Below the pieces are notes generated by a model that saw nothing but the letters and a program-made list of their open reading frames with translations, was not told the DNA's origin and ran no database searches. DNA of 45,963 nucleotides from Actinomycetota bacterium (GTDB lineage: Bacteria > Actinomycetota > Actinomycetes > Mycobacteriales > Pseudonocardiaceae). Numbering within the stretch: position 1 is the first letter of the stretch; every line of letters begins with the position of its first letter. Positions 7,383 through 16,286 of the stretch are shown in pieces. The position numbers were made by a program, and so were the translations under genes. The DNA lies in contig JAJPIR010000362.1 in NCBI GenBank assembly GCA_021324675.1, positions 1 to 45,963 of the forward strand, in the 5' to 3' direction.

Positions 7383-8798
7383 ATGAACGCGCACCCAACC
7401 ACATCCCCCGACCCGACCTTCTACCGCAGCCCCGCCGACGCGGCCGCCGCACCGGCGGAAAAGCTCGCCTATGTCGTCGCGTTCGACCGTGAAGCCCAGC
7501 GGCCCGACGCTCTCACTGTTGTCGACGTTGATGCGGAGTCGCCAACGTACGGGCAGGTGGTGGGTTGGGCTGACCTGCCAAGCGCGGGCAACGAACTCCA
7601 TCACTTCGGCTGGAACGCCTGCAGCAGCGCATTTGCCCACGAAGGACATGACACCCACCACCTGCAGCGCCGGTACCTGTTGCTGCCCGGCCTGCGTAGC
7701 TCGCAAGTGCATGTCTACGACACCCATCCGGATCCGGCCAACCCCACCCTGGTCAAGTCGATCAGCGCCAAGGAACTGGCTGACAAAGCCGGCTACTCCC
7801 GGCCGCATACCCTGCACTGTGGCCCCAACGGGATCTTCCTTTCCTGCCTTGGTGGGGCCAACGGCGCCGATGGGCCTGGCGGCATCGCGCTGCTCGACCA
7901 TGCCACGTTCGACGTGCTGGGACCGTGGGAAACCGACCGGGGCCCGCAGTACCTGGCGTATGACGCCTGGTGGCACCTCAAGCAGAACGCGCTGATCACC
8001 AGTGAGTGGGGTACCCCGTCGATGGTCGAAGACGGCGTCAACCCGGAGCTGCTGCTGAACAACAAGTACGGCCACGCACTGCACTTCTGGGACCTGGCCG
8101 CCGGCAAGCATGTCCAGCGAGTCGATCTGGGTGCACACCATCAGATGGTGCTCGAGCTACGTCCTGCGCACGATCCCGAGGCGACCTGGGGTTTCGTCGG
8201 TGTCGTCGTCTCCACCCAGGACCTGTCCGCCTCGGTGTGGCGCTGGCATCGCGAAAACGGCAGCTGGGCGGCGGACAAGGTGATCACGATCCCAGCCGAG
8301 CCAGCTGACGCAGACGTGCTTCCTCCGGCGCTGAAACCCTTCGGAGCCGTTCCACCCCTGATCACCGACATCAACCTGTCGGTGGATGACCGGCAGCTGT
8401 ATGTGTCCTGCTGGGGCACCGGCGAGCTCAAGCAGTACGACGTGTCGGACCCTGCGAACCCACGGGAAACCGGCTCGGTGCGCTTGGGCGGCATCGTTGA
8501 GTTCTCAGCCCATCCAGCCGAACCCGACCAGCCGCTGGCCGGCGGCCCGCAGATGGTCGAGGTGAGCCGGGACGGCAGGCGTGTCTACCTCACCAACTCG
8601 CTGTACGGTGCCTGGGATGACCAGTTCTTTCCCGAAGGTGTCGGAGCTTGGATGGCCAAGGTCGACGCCGATCCCGCGGGGGGACTGACCATCGATCGCG
8701 GATTCTTCCCGCACGGTGACGCATTCCGGAGCCTGCGAGTACACCAAGTGCGCCTGCAAGGCGGTGACGCGTCGTCAGACTCCTACTGTTACCGCTGA
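7383..8798 (+). CDS. selenium-binding protein SBP56 / methanethiol oxidase family
   Basis: 471 residues from ATG 7383, with AAGGA about eight bases upstream. The sequence follows the SBP56 family: VVGWADLPSAGNELHHFGWNACSS, the metal-site histidines of HEGHDTHH, SRPHTLHCGPNG, ITDINLSVDDRQLYVSCWGTGELKQYDV, and the C-terminal VRLQGGDASSDSYCYR. Family members are cytoplasmic beta-propellers; characterised bacterial ones oxidise methanethiol to formaldehyde, H2S and H2O2 (MtoX, EC 1.8.3.4) in a copper-dependent manner. The histidines are present, but activity here is inferred. No other sulfur gene flanks it; the nearest gene is the divergent acyl-CoA dehydrogenase. Confidence 0.92.
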   Translation: MNAHPTTSPDPTFYRSPADAAAAPAEKLAYVVAFDREAQRPDALTVVDVDAESPTYGQVVGWADLPSAGNELHHFGWNACSSAFAHEGHDTHHLQRRYLLLPGLRSSQVHVYDTHPDPANPTLVKSISAKELADKAGYSRPHTLHCGPNGIFLSCLGGANGADGPGGIALLDHATFDVLGPWETDRGPQYLAYDAWWHLKQNALITSEWGTPSMVEDGVNPELLLNNKYGHALHFWDLAAGKHVQRVDLGAHHQMVLELRPAHDPEATWGFVGVVVSTQDLSASVWRWHRENGSWAADKVITIPAEPADADVLPPALKPFGAVPPLITDINLSVDDRQLYVSCWGTGELKQYDVSDPANPRETGSVRLGGIVEFSAHPAEPDQPLAGGPQMVEVSRDGRRVYLTNSLYGAWDDQFFPEGVGAWMAKVDADPAGGLTIDRGFFPHGDAFRSLRVHQVRLQGGDASSDSYCYR

Positions 8799-8880
8799 GC
8801 AGCCGGCCAGCCGCGTAGGTCGCCCCGCCAGATACGGGTTCGACTCCGAATGGCGCAACAGCGGACGCTAGCCTCGTACC

Positions 8881-10155
8881 GTGGCCACGGGGAGCAGGGT
8901 TTATGCTGCGCGGCTTGCCGGCTTGCCCGTGTTCGGACCCGACGGCGAGCAGATCGGCAAGGTCCGGGACCTGGTCACCGCGCTACGCATCGGTGCCCGG
9001 CCGCCGCGGGTGCTGGGGCTGGTGGTCGAGCTTGCCATCCGGCAGCGGATCTTCGTACCGATGCTGCGGGTCACGTCGATCGAGCCGGGTGCGGTGGTGC
9101 TGTCCACCGGCACGGTGAGCCTGCGCAAGTTCACCTTGCGTCCCAACGAGACACTGATAATCGGGGAGCTCCTGGATACCCGGGTGCATGTGGCCGCCAC
9201 CGGAGCCGTGGCCTTTGTGGTGGATGCTGGGATCGAGCAAACTCGCACCAGAGACTGGGTGATCACCAAGCTGGCGGTGCGGGAGCGCACTGGCCGGCTT
9301 GGCCGGCGCGGTCCCGTCAAAGTGCTCGACTGGGATGAGGTCGTCGGGCTGACGCTAGCGGAAGTGTCCTCCCGCGGTCAGGGCGCCGAGCAGCTGCTCG
9401 CCTTGTTCGAGGGGATGCGCGCGGTAGAGGTCGCCAACACGCTGCGTGAGCTGCCCGCCAAACGCCGCGACGAGGTGGTCGATGCGCTGGATGACGAGCG
9501 GCTCGCAGACGTGCTGCAGGAGCTGTCCGAGGAGGAGCAGGCGGCGGTGCTGGGCAGGCTAGGTGACGAGCGGGCCGCGGATGTGCTGGAAGCGATGAAC
9601 CCTGACGACGCTGCCGACTTGCTCGGTGAGCTTGCTCAGACAGAGCGGGAGCGCTTGCTGCGATTGATGGCGCCAGAGGAGTCTGCCCCGGTGCGCAGGC
9701 TGCTGGCTTACTCCTCAGACACCGCCGGTGGCCTGATGACACCAGAGCCGGTGGTACTCACCCCGGATGCCACGGTTGCCGAAGCACTGGCCCGCGTCCG
9801 CAACCCCGAGCTGACCCCTGCGCTGGCGAGCATGGTGTTCGTCTGCCGCCCGCCTACCGCCACCCCGACTGGGCGTTACCTGGGTTGCGCCCATTTGCAG
9901 CGACTGCTCCGAGAGCCTCCCTCCGACCTGGTCGCCGGCGTGCTGGACACCGAGTTGGCCAGGCTCCAGCCGGACGCGACGTTAGCCGAGGTGACTCGCT
10001 ATTTCGCCGCCTACGATCTGGTCTGCGCGCCGGTGGTGGATCCCGAGGACCATCTGCTCGGAGCGGTGAGCGTGGACGATCTCCTCGATGCCGCGCTTCC
10101 TGACGACTGGCGGCAGCAGGAGGCCTGGCTAGCCCCTGACAGGCGTGCGAGGTGA
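8881..10155 (+). CDS. PRC-barrel / MgtE-N / CBS domain protein without transport domain (Rv1232c-like)
   Basis: 424 residues from GTG 8881. An N-terminal PRC-barrel-like part (LAGLPVFGPDGEQIGKVRDLV) is followed by an MgtE intracellular N domain made of repeated helices (ANTLRELPAKRRDEVVDALDDERLADVLQEL, LEAMNPDDAADLLGEL) and two CBS repeats (SSDTAGGLMTPEPVVLTPDATVAEAL and APVVDPEDHLLGAVSVDDLLDAAL). The five-helix Mg2+ channel domain of true MgtE is absent, so it is a soluble sensor-like protein, not a transporter by itself. The next gene, a DUF1003 membrane protein, starts 3 nt after the stop, suggesting they work together. It matches my memory of Rv1232c. Confidence 0.88.
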   Translation: MATGSRVYAARLAGLPVFGPDGEQIGKVRDLVTALRIGARPPRVLGLVVELAIRQRIFVPMLRVTSIEPGAVVLSTGTVSLRKFTLRPNETLIIGELLDTRVHVAATGAVAFVVDAGIEQTRTRDWVITKLAVRERTGRLGRRGPVKVLDWDEVVGLTLAEVSSRGQGAEQLLALFEGMRAVEVANTLRELPAKRRDEVVDALDDERLADVLQELSEEEQAAVLGRLGDERAADVLEAMNPDDAADLLGELAQTERERLLRLMAPEESAPVRRLLAYSSDTAGGLMTPEPVVLTPDATVAEALARVRNPELTPALASMVFVCRPPTATPTGRYLGCAHLQRLLREPPSDLVAGVLDTELARLQPDATLAEVTRYFAAYDLVCAPVVDPEDHLLGAVSVDDLLDAALPDDWRQQEAWLAPDRRAR

Positions 10156-10158
10156 CCC

Positions 10159-10710
10159 GTGGTTGAGTCACGGTGGCAGTACTCGGCAAGCCGGCTGGAC
10201 CTACCGCGCGGGCCACGGCGGCTGACGCCCAGAGTTGATCCGGACGCCTTCGCCCGCTTCTCCGAGCGGATTGCCCGCTTTTTGGGCACCGGCCGGTTTC
10301 TGGCCGTACAGACGGTGGTGGTCGTGGTATGGATCGCGCTGAATCTGGCCGCAGTGAAGCTGCGCTGGGATCCGTACCCGTTCATCCTGCTGAATCTGGC
10401 GTTCTCCACCCAGGCGGCCTACGCGGCGCCGCTGATCTTGCTCGCGCAGAACCGGCAGGATGACCGCGACCGGGTCGCGCTGGAGGAAGATCGGGCCCGC
10501 GCCGAGCGCACCAAGGCCGACACCGAATACCTGGCCAGGGAGCTGGCTGCCTTGCGATTGGCGATCGGCGAGGTAGTCACCCGCGATTTCCTGCGCTCGG
10601 AGCTGATGCGGCTGACCGAGTGCCGGGAACAGGCTCCGGCGGAATCGGCGGCACCGGATCGGGTGTCTCCAGATCGTCCAGCTGCGTACCGCCGTAGCAA
10701 GCGAAGCTGA
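10159..10710 (+). CDS. DUF1003 membrane protein
   Basis: 183 residues from GTG 10159, three bases after the preceding stop. Two transmembrane helices (FLAVQTVVVVVWIALNLAAV and FILLNLAFSTQAAYAAPLIL), with the DPYPFILLNL motif between them, define DUF1003. After these comes a charged helical, probably coiled-coil, segment (NRQDDRDRVALEEDRARAERTKADTEYLARELAALRLAIGEV) with a conserved-looking FLRSEL. Family function is unknown. Tight coupling to the MgtE-N/CBS gene suggests a joint membrane-associated role. The C-terminal 30 residues look disordered. Confidence 0.88.
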   Translation: MVESRWQYSASRLDLPRGPRRLTPRVDPDAFARFSERIARFLGTGRFLAVQTVVVVVWIALNLAAVKLRWDPYPFILLNLAFSTQAAYAAPLILLAQNRQDDRDRVALEEDRARAERTKADTEYLARELAALRLAIGEVVTRDFLRSELMRLTECREQAPAESAAPDRVSPDRPAAYRRSKRS

Positions 10711-10797
10711 TTGACCCACCTGAGATGCGGCTCGATGAGCGGGCGCGACAACAGCGCCTAGCATGGAAGCAAGACCCACCCCTCAACTGGAAGGTCG

Positions 10798-11946
10798 GTG
10801 CCACCCGTGGCCTCCATCCCGACCGCCCCGTCGGTCGACGCAGTCCGAAGTGCGCTGGACGGGGTGCACGACCCTGAGATCAACCGGCCGATCACCGAGC
10901 TCGGCATGGTGAAGGACGTGACCGTGACGCCCGACGGGACGGTTGCGGTAGCGGTGTGGCTCACCGTCGCCGGCTGCCCCATGCGGGAAACGATCACGTC
11001 GCGGGTCAGCACTGCGGTGCGCGCCGTGCCGGGTGTTCGGGACGTGCGGGTGCAGCTGGACGTGATGAGCGACGCCCAGCGCACGGCGTTACGCCGCCAG
11101 CTGCGGGGTACCGCCGAGGAACCCCGCATCCCGTTCGCCGAGCCGGGATCGCTGACCCGGGTGTACTGCGTCGCGTCCGGTAAGGGCGGGGTCGGCAAGT
11201 CCTCGGTGACGGTGAACCTGGCAGCGGCGATGGCGGACCGGGGCCTGTCGGTCGGCGTGGTTGACGCCGACATCTACGGTCACTCGGTGCCAGGCATGCT
11301 CGGCACGACCGCACGCCCCACCCAGGTAGAGAAGATGATCATGCCGCCGACCGCGTACGGCGTGAAGGTGATCTCGATCGGCATGTTCACCAAGGACAAC
11401 ACGCCGGTGGTCTGGCGCGGGCCGATGCTGCACCGGGCGCTGCAGCAGTTTCTGGCCGACGTATTCTGGGGCGACCTCGACGTGCTGCTACTCGACCTGC
11501 CACCGGGCACCGGCGATATCGCCATCTCGGTGGCGCAGCTGATCCCCAACGCCGAGTTGCTCGTCGTCACGACCCCGCAACGAGCCGCCGCCGACGTGGC
11601 GCAGCGGGCCGGCTCGATCGCCCTGCAGACCCGCCAGCGGCTGATCGGCGTGGTCGAGAACATGTCGTGGCTCGAGATGCCCGACGGGTCGCGCAATTAC
11701 CTGTTCGGTTCCGGCGGCGGGCAGGCGGTCGCCGAGGCGCTGACTCGCTCGCTGGGAAGCGAAGTACCGCTGCTGGGTCAGGTGCCGCTCGATCCGCGGC
11801 TCCGCGAGACCGGAGATGCCGGCACACCTCTGGTGCTCGCTGATCACAGGTCGCCAGCCTCGATCGTGCTTCGCGGGATAGCCGAGCGGCTGGTCACCCG
11901 CTCGCGGGGGCTGGCCGGGAAGCTGCTCTCGGTAAGCCCGCGCTGA
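10798..11946 (+). CDS. mrp: Mrp/ApbC-type P-loop ATPase, iron-sulfur cluster carrier family
   Basis: 382 residues from GTG 10798, five bases after GGAAGG. Residues about 12-95 form a DUF59/MIP18 domain (ALDGVHDPEINRPITELGMV, with the AGCPMRETI cysteine). Then comes the deviant Walker A CVASGKGGVGKSSV (about 124-136), DADIYGHSVPGMLG and LLDLPPGTGD. Mrp proteins bind and transfer Fe-S clusters in the cytoplasm. The C-terminal CxxC that binds the bridging cluster in Mrp/Nbp35 is replaced by MSWLEMPDGSRNYLFGSGGG, which has no Cys; I recall the mycobacterial Rv1229c also lacking it. The gene ends 12 nt from the convergent tatB. Confidence 0.93.
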   Translation: MPPVASIPTAPSVDAVRSALDGVHDPEINRPITELGMVKDVTVTPDGTVAVAVWLTVAGCPMRETITSRVSTAVRAVPGVRDVRVQLDVMSDAQRTALRRQLRGTAEEPRIPFAEPGSLTRVYCVASGKGGVGKSSVTVNLAAAMADRGLSVGVVDADIYGHSVPGMLGTTARPTQVEKMIMPPTAYGVKVISIGMFTKDNTPVVWRGPMLHRALQQFLADVFWGDLDVLLLDLPPGTGDIAISVAQLIPNAELLVVTTPQRAAADVAQRAGSIALQTRQRLIGVVENMSWLEMPDGSRNYLFGSGGGQAVAEALTRSLGSEVPLLGQVPLDPRLRETGDAGTPLVLADHRSPASIVLRGIAERLVTRSRGLAGKLLSVSPR

Positions 11947-11958
11947 TCTCGCCTGCTC

Positions 11959-12354
11959 TCAGGTCGCGTCGGGATCGAACGGCGCCCGCTCGCCCGGCTG
12001 CAGTGGCCGGTAGAGCGGAACGCCAGGCCCTGCAGGCGTGGCGTGACCATTGGGCTTGATTGCCCCGTTGAATCGGTCACCGTCCAAGTCCTCGAACAGG
12101 TGGCGGGTCAGCGCGCTACGCGGCGTGAATCCCCGCGGGTTGAACCCACGCAGATCTTCCAGTGGTTGGCGAAGCTCATCGAATTCGGGACCGAGCTCGT
12201 TGCGCAGCTGCTCGCGGGCTCCATTGGCGAATTCTCGGACCTGGCGCACGGTCCGGCCCAGCCAGGCCGCCGCCGACGGCAAGCGTTCCGGGCCAAGAAT
12301 CAACAACCCGGCAACGATGAGGATCAAGAACTCCCCCCAGCCGATGTTGAACAT
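11959..12354 (-). CDS. tatB: Sec-independent translocase subunit TatB
   Basis: 131 residues. The N-terminus [26 protein letters not shown] is the hallmark TatA/B single helix followed by the F/L-GPERLP hinge, then an amphipathic helix ([25 protein letters not shown]) and a charged C-terminal tail. The conserved Glu in the helix (GEF) marks TatB instead of TatA. It recruits twin-arginine signal peptides together with TatC at the cytoplasmic membrane. The ATG at 12354 is preferred over GTG 12360 because the SD AGAGG lies nine bases upstream. It is close to htrA and sigE, as in mycobacteria. Confidence 0.94.
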   Translation of the reverse strand: MFNIGWGEFLILIVAGLLILGPERLPSAAAWLGRTVRQVREFANGAREQLRNELGPEFDELRQPLEDLRGFNPRGFTPRSALTRHLFEDLDGDRFNGAIKPNGHATPAGPGVPLYRPLQPGERAPFDPDAT

Positions 12355-12572
12355 GCGCACGCACCTCTTCTCGCCGGCTCAGCCAGCGATCCCAGCGTAG
12401 CGAACCAGGCGTTGCCGGAGCGCTGGCAACGGACCCGGCCCTCCGCCGGCATCGTCGGCAGCTGTCTGACCATGGCGGCATGCCGGTAAAGGCAGCCCGA
12501 TCACCCATTTCTGTCCATATCAGGTGGCCTGTCCACGGGATTCACTTGTTAGTTACCGGGTATTCAACTGGT

Positions 12573-12914
12573 GTGCATGTTTTGGTTACCGTGTTGGCGA
12601 AGACGGTGTGCGGTGGGCTGCTCGTGGTCGCCTTCGCCGTGCTGTCGGAGGCGCTGAAACCCAAGCGGTTCGCGGGTATCTTGAGCGCGGCACCGTCGGT
12701 TGCCATCGCCGGGTTGGCGATTGGATCAGCCCTGGACGGTCCATCGCAGCAGGCCACGGCGGCTTGGACGATGATCGCCGGAGCGGTGGCTTTGACCGTG
12801 TACGCCCTGGTCGTGGTGCCCGCACTGGGCCGCCTAGGGCCGGCCAAGGGTTCCGCTGTCAGCAGTGCGGTCTGGGTAGCCGTGGCGGCCGCGTCATATC
12901 TGGTGCTGCGCTGA
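12573..12914 (+). CDS. small DUF3147-like membrane protein, first of a pair
   Basis: About 113 residues from GTG 12573; an upstream in-frame ATG at 12480 would add 31 polar residues that do not fit the fold. Four hydrophobic helices are visible, including LAKTVCGGLLVVAFAVLSEALKPKRFAGILSAAPSVAIAGLAIG and YALVVVPALGRLGPA. The pattern resembles the DUF3147 family of small actinobacterial membrane proteins. Its stop (TGA) overlaps the start of the next gene in TGATG, so the two are translationally coupled and likely form one complex. The AT-richer stretch at 12500-12570 probably contains its promoter, shared with the divergent tatB. Confidence 0.68.
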   Translation: MHVLVTVLAKTVCGGLLVVAFAVLSEALKPKRFAGILSAAPSVAIAGLAIGSALDGPSQQATAAWTMIAGAVALTVYALVVVPALGRLGPAKGSAVSSAVWVAVAAASYLVLR

Positions 12915-13345
12915 TGACCAGGCAGACTACAAGGGACAGCTATCGTGTCGACCTCGATCCGGCTGCGCTGCGCCGGATCGGCGCTCGCCAAACACTGATC
13001 CGCTTCGGTGCTGGTGCCGCCGCGTCAGCAGCAGCCGCACTGGTGTCCCAGTTCGCCGGCGCCGGTGTGTCCGGGCCGTTGCTCGCGCTACCGGCGATCC
13101 TGATCGCCAGCCTGACTCTCATCGGTGAGGACGACGGCACCTCGCGTGCCATCGATGACGCTCGGGGTGCCGTGCTCGGCGGGATGGGGCTGGTCGCGTT
13201 CGCCATCGTCGCCAGCATATTGCTGGCCCGCACGCCGACCTGGCTTGCGCTGGTCACGGCCACTGCCGCCTGGGCCGCGGTCAGCCTAGCTCTCTACGCC
13301 ATCCAGCAAGCCTCGCGACGGCCTGAAGATAACCGCCGGAATTGA
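12914..13345 (+). CDS. small membrane protein, second of the coupled pair
   Basis: 143 residues from ATG 12914, overlapping the previous stop by one base. After a polar N-terminus (MTRQTTRDSYRVDLDPAALRRIG) there are about four helices: FGAGAAASAAAALVSQFAG, GPLLALPAILIASLTLIGED, LGGMGLVAFAIVASILLA and TWLALVTATAAWAAVSLALYAI. It shares the small polytopic layout of its partner and probably belongs to the same uncharacterised membrane family. It converges on htrA, and both stops fall within a small inverted repeat. Confidence 0.7.
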   Translation: MTRQTTRDSYRVDLDPAALRRIGARQTLIRFGAGAAASAAAALVSQFAGAGVSGPLLALPAILIASLTLIGEDDGTSRAIDDARGAVLGGMGLVAFAIVASILLARTPTWLALVTATAAWAAVSLALYAIQQASRRPEDNRRN

Positions 13346-13384
13346 CCCCCGGCGTCTCCCAGATGGTCGTAGGCGGCGGTCAAT
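13341..13384. terminator. probable bidirectional terminator between convergent genes
   Basis: ATTGACC at 13341-13347 pairs with GGTCAAT at 13378-13384, extending imperfectly inward (ATTGACCCCC against GGCGGCGGTCAAT). The stop codons of the membrane protein (13343-13345) and of htrA (13380-13382) lie in opposite arms. No U-tract is seen, as is common in high-GC actinomycetes. Confidence 0.4.
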
Positions 13385-14918
13385 CGGACTTCAGCGTCAC
13401 GATGACCACCAGCTGCCGTCCGTCACGGATCAGCGAAATCGGTACCCGTTCGCCAATGGCCCGCTCATGAATGGCGACGGTGAGCGCATCGGCGCTTCCG
13501 ATGACGCGGTTCCCGACCTTGGTGATGACGTCGTTTTCCATGATGCCGGCCTCGGCAGCGGCACTGCCCTGCTGTACGTTCTGCACCCTGGCGCCGTCGG
13601 ATTTACCGTCGGTCACCGAAGCCGCGTTGATACCCAGCTCAGCGTGCTGGTAGTGCCCGGTGCGGATGAGTTCCTGCGCGATCACTCGGGCGGTGTCGAT
13701 CGGGATGGCGAAGCCGAGGCCGATGGAACCGCCGCCCTCACTGGCGCCCAGCGTGCGGATGGCGGTGTTGATGCCCACCACCGATCCGGCAGCATCCACC
13801 AGTGCCCCCCCTGAGTTGCCGGGGTTGATCGCTGCGTCAGTCTGGATTGCGTCGATCACCGCGTTGCCCTGACTGCCCTCAGCCTCCAGCCGCACCGGAC
13901 GGTCCACCGCGCTGACGATGCCGCTGGTCACCGTCCCGGCGAGGCCAAGCGGGGAACCGATCGCGATGACCGAGTCACCCTGTTTCAACGTCGACGAGCG
14001 GCCTAGCTGCGCCACCGTGGGGTTGGCGACATCCACCTTGACCACGGCCAGATCAGTTTTGGGATCCCGGCCCACAATCCGCGCCGGTAGCCGGGTGCCG
14101 TCACTGAACACCGCTTCCAGGGTGGCCTGCGGGATGCTCGCGGCCGGCGCCACGACGTGGTTGTTCGTCAACACGTAACCGTGACGGTCAATCACCACTC
14201 CGGAACCGAACCCGCCCTGATCCCCCACCCGGAACTCCAAGGACACCACTGCGGGCAGCACCCGGCTGGCCACCGCCGCAACCGACCCGGCCGGTCGCTG
14301 GATCGCCGGCTGCACTTGCGCCAGCGTGGCACCCGGATCGTGTAACAGCGCGCCGCCATCTGCGGTGAGCCGGCCCACCAGCCCGCCAGCTCCGCCGATC
14401 AACAGGGCCACCGCAGCGAGTGAGGCGAGCGCCAGATTACTCACCCGGCCCCCGAAGAGCACTTCTGCCAGGCTCAACCGAGCTCCCGGACGTGGTGGTT
14501 CACCGGCGTCACCCTGATGTTCCGCCATCGCGGGAGGACCGAGCACGGCGGCTGTGTGCGGGCTGCGCCACGGGTCGTTGACGGCGCCCTGCGGCCAGAA
14601 GCCATTTTCGCTGCCGTGCTGCCCGCCAGGGTGCGCGCCATTGCGTCCGGGTGGGCGCTGCAGTTGCTCAACCCCCTCCACAGGTGGACCGAACGCCGCT
14701 GCGAGCTCGTCCGGCGGTGGAGGGGCGGTGGTCCACCGCTGCTTGGCCTGATCCTGTTGATCGGCAAACGCACCCTGTACACCGGCGGGCCGGCCGAACG
14801 CGTCGGCCTCGGCTGGATCCACCGGGGGGCGGTCAAGCGGTGCCGGCACAAACTGCGGCCTCGATTGCCCGTTCGGCATGAAAGAGGTCTCGCAGTCGTG
14901 ATCTGGTGGCGGGGCCAT
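13380..14918 (-). CDS. htrA: HtrA/DegP-type trypsin-like serine protease with PDZ domain
   Basis: 512 residues from ATG 14918, which has an ideal SD (AGGAG, five bases away); the longer frame from 14951 lacks one. Residues 1-155 are a Pro-rich cytoplasmic region, then one transmembrane helix (VSNLALASLAAVALLIGGAGG), then the extracytoplasmic protease with catalytic His254 (TNNHVV), Asp289 (KTDLAVV) and Ser369 (NPGNSGGAL), and a C-terminal PDZ domain (VQQGSAAAEAGIMENDVITKVGN). It degrades or chaperones misfolded envelope proteins. Downstream of sigE and rseA on the same strand, it is a likely SigE-dependent stress effector, as in the M. tuberculosis sigE-rseA-htrA-tatB cluster. Confidence 0.94.
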   Translation of the reverse strand: MAPPPDHDCETSFMPNGQSRPQFVPAPLDRPPVDPAEADAFGRPAGVQGAFADQQDQAKQRWTTAPPPPDELAAAFGPPVEGVEQLQRPPGRNGAHPGGQHGSENGFWPQGAVNDPWRSPHTAAVLGPPAMAEHQGDAGEPPRPGARLSLAEVLFGGRVSNLALASLAAVALLIGGAGGLVGRLTADGGALLHDPGATLAQVQPAIQRPAGSVAAVASRVLPAVVSLEFRVGDQGGFGSGVVIDRHGYVLTNNHVVAPAASIPQATLEAVFSDGTRLPARIVGRDPKTDLAVVKVDVANPTVAQLGRSSTLKQGDSVIAIGSPLGLAGTVTSGIVSAVDRPVRLEAEGSQGNAVIDAIQTDAAINPGNSGGALVDAAGSVVGINTAIRTLGASEGGGSIGLGFAIPIDTARVIAQELIRTGHYQHAELGINAASVTDGKSDGARVQNVQQGSAAAEAGIMENDVITKVGNRVIGSADALTVAIHERAIGERVPISLIRDGRQLVVIVTLKSD

Positions 14919-14990
14919 GGTCTCCTGGGTCAGGCGTGCGCTACCGATCATCTAGTGTGCCCACAGCCCGGTGAAGTGTGCGTAGCGGTG

Positions 14991-15413
14991 TTACCACCCG
15001 ATCCAACGACTAATGGGGGAGGGGCCGGTACCCCATCGCGGGCCCCCGCCCAGCGGCCCGGTAGGCAGTCGATTCGAATCGCCACCCTGCACCACGACGC
15101 CTTCCTCCGTCACCGCCAACCCTGCCGGAGCTCCAGGCAGATCAGCGGTATGCGGGATGTCACGTAACGCGGCGAGCAAGTCGGCTGGAGCTGACGGACA
15201 GTATGCCGACCGCACAACGCTACGAGCCTGGCGCTGCGCAGCGATTTCCGCGGCACAGGACCGGCACCCGGTGATGTGCGCTGCGGCGCGGTCATGTGCA
15301 CCGGGGGCAAGCTCTCCGTCGACGAAAGCCACCAGCGCGTCGACGGCTAGGTGCTGCCCTGCGTTGAGGCCGGCTATCAAATCGGAAAAAGTACGGCCGC
15401 GCAGGTCTGTCAT
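14991..15413 (-). CDS. rseA: anti-sigma factor of the zinc-associated (ZAS) family, RseA
   Basis: 140 residues. The ZAS signature H-x3-C-x2-C is present as His46, Cys50 and Cys53 in HITGCRSCAAE, with an upstream His/Glu helix (LVAFVDGELAPGAHDRAAAH). This domain wraps around an ECF sigma factor and releases it on oxidative or proteolytic signals. No transmembrane helix is seen, as for mycobacterial RseA. The ATG at 15413 follows GGAGG. It lies 24 nt downstream of sigE, so both are co-transcribed and RseA should hold SigE in check. The C-terminal 50 residues are Gly/Pro-rich and probably disordered. Confidence 0.92.
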   Translation of the reverse strand: MTDLRGRTFSDLIAGLNAGQHLAVDALVAFVDGELAPGAHDRAAAHITGCRSCAAEIAAQRQARSVVRSAYCPSAPADLLAALRDIPHTADLPGAPAGLAVTEEGVVVQGGDSNRLPTGPLGGGPRWGTGPSPISRWIGW

Positions 15414-15437
15414 CCAACCTCCCTCCTCGACCTAGAC

Positions 15438-16055
15438 TCAAGCGCCGACGCGCCGCCTTTCCAGCGCCGCCTTGAGTGCCTGCCTGCCCCGGTGAATCCG
15501 GCTGCGCACGGTCCCGAGCTTTACCCCGAGCGTGGCACCGATCTCCTCATAGGACAGGCCTTCCACATCACAGAGTACGACAGCAGCACGAAATTCCGGA
15601 GCGAGGTCATCCAACGCCTGCTGCAAGTCCGGGTCGAGATGGTTTGCGGCATACACCTGCTCCGGGCTCAACCCACCGCCTGCCAGCCGGTCGGTGTCCT
15701 CGGGTAAACCCTCCATCCGCAGCCGGGCCCGCCGCCGCACCATGTCCAGGAACAGGTTGGTCGTGATCCGGTGCAGCCACCCCTCGAACGTGCCTGGCTT
15801 GTAGGAACCCAAGCTGCGGAACACCCGGATAAACGTCTCCTGGGTGAGGTCCTCGGCGTCATGCGGGTTACCGGACAGGCGGTAAGCCAACCGGTAGACC
15901 CGGTCGGCGTGCTCCCTCACCACCTCGTCCCATGACGGCGGCACCCATGCTGAGCCTGCCCCGTCATTCTCATCACCGGATTCATCATCTGGCTGGACAA
16001 CGGAGATGGCCTGCAGGGCAGCGGCCGGGTCGGGAAAGCGGGTCTGGGTGGCCAT
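15438..16055 (-). CDS. sigE: ECF RNA polymerase sigma factor SigE
   Basis: 205 residues. Region 2 is clear ([51 protein letters not shown], containing the -10 recognition helix), then a linker, then region 4 with its helix-turn-helix ([32 protein letters not shown]). An acidic N-terminal extension of about 45 residues is present, as in mycobacterial SigE. It directs transcription of envelope and heat-shock stress genes and is controlled by the adjacent ZAS anti-sigma factor. A GGAG lies nine bases before the ATG. The upstream region is shared with the divergent O-methyltransferase gene. Confidence 0.94.
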   Translation of the reverse strand: MATQTRFPDPAAALQAISVVQPDDESGDENDGAGSAWVPPSWDEVVREHADRVYRLAYRLSGNPHDAEDLTQETFIRVFRSLGSYKPGTFEGWLHRITTNLFLDMVRRRARLRMEGLPEDTDRLAGGGLSPEQVYAANHLDPDLQQALDDLAPEFRAAVVLCDVEGLSYEEIGATLGVKLGTVRSRIHRGRQALKAALERRRVGA

Positions 16056-16286
16056 CGGTGGGGTCTCCGACCTCCGGAATGGTTGGCGAGTCAGTAACCT
16101 GACACGAGGAGCACCATCAGGTACTGCAACACCCGGGTGGGTGTCGATGTTTCATGATGCCCGGTTCGCGTGTGCCCCAAGTAAGCACCGGGTAAGAAGA
16201 TCCTGAGAGTGGCCGGCTCGGCACTGAGACCTTGACCGGCGCGGCGCCACCCAGACGACACCGGTACCGGCGCTACGCTGCGCAAT

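Noticed and set aside
8825-8860. tRNA T-arm-like string GGGTTCGACTCC
   Set aside because: No acceptor stem, D-arm or anticodon arm can be folded upstream and the flanking 5-bp stem does not pair.
16056-16286. clear ECF (GGAAC/GTT) autoregulatory promoter before sigE
   Set aside because: Only a weak GAACC is present with no well-spaced -10, so no site is claimed.
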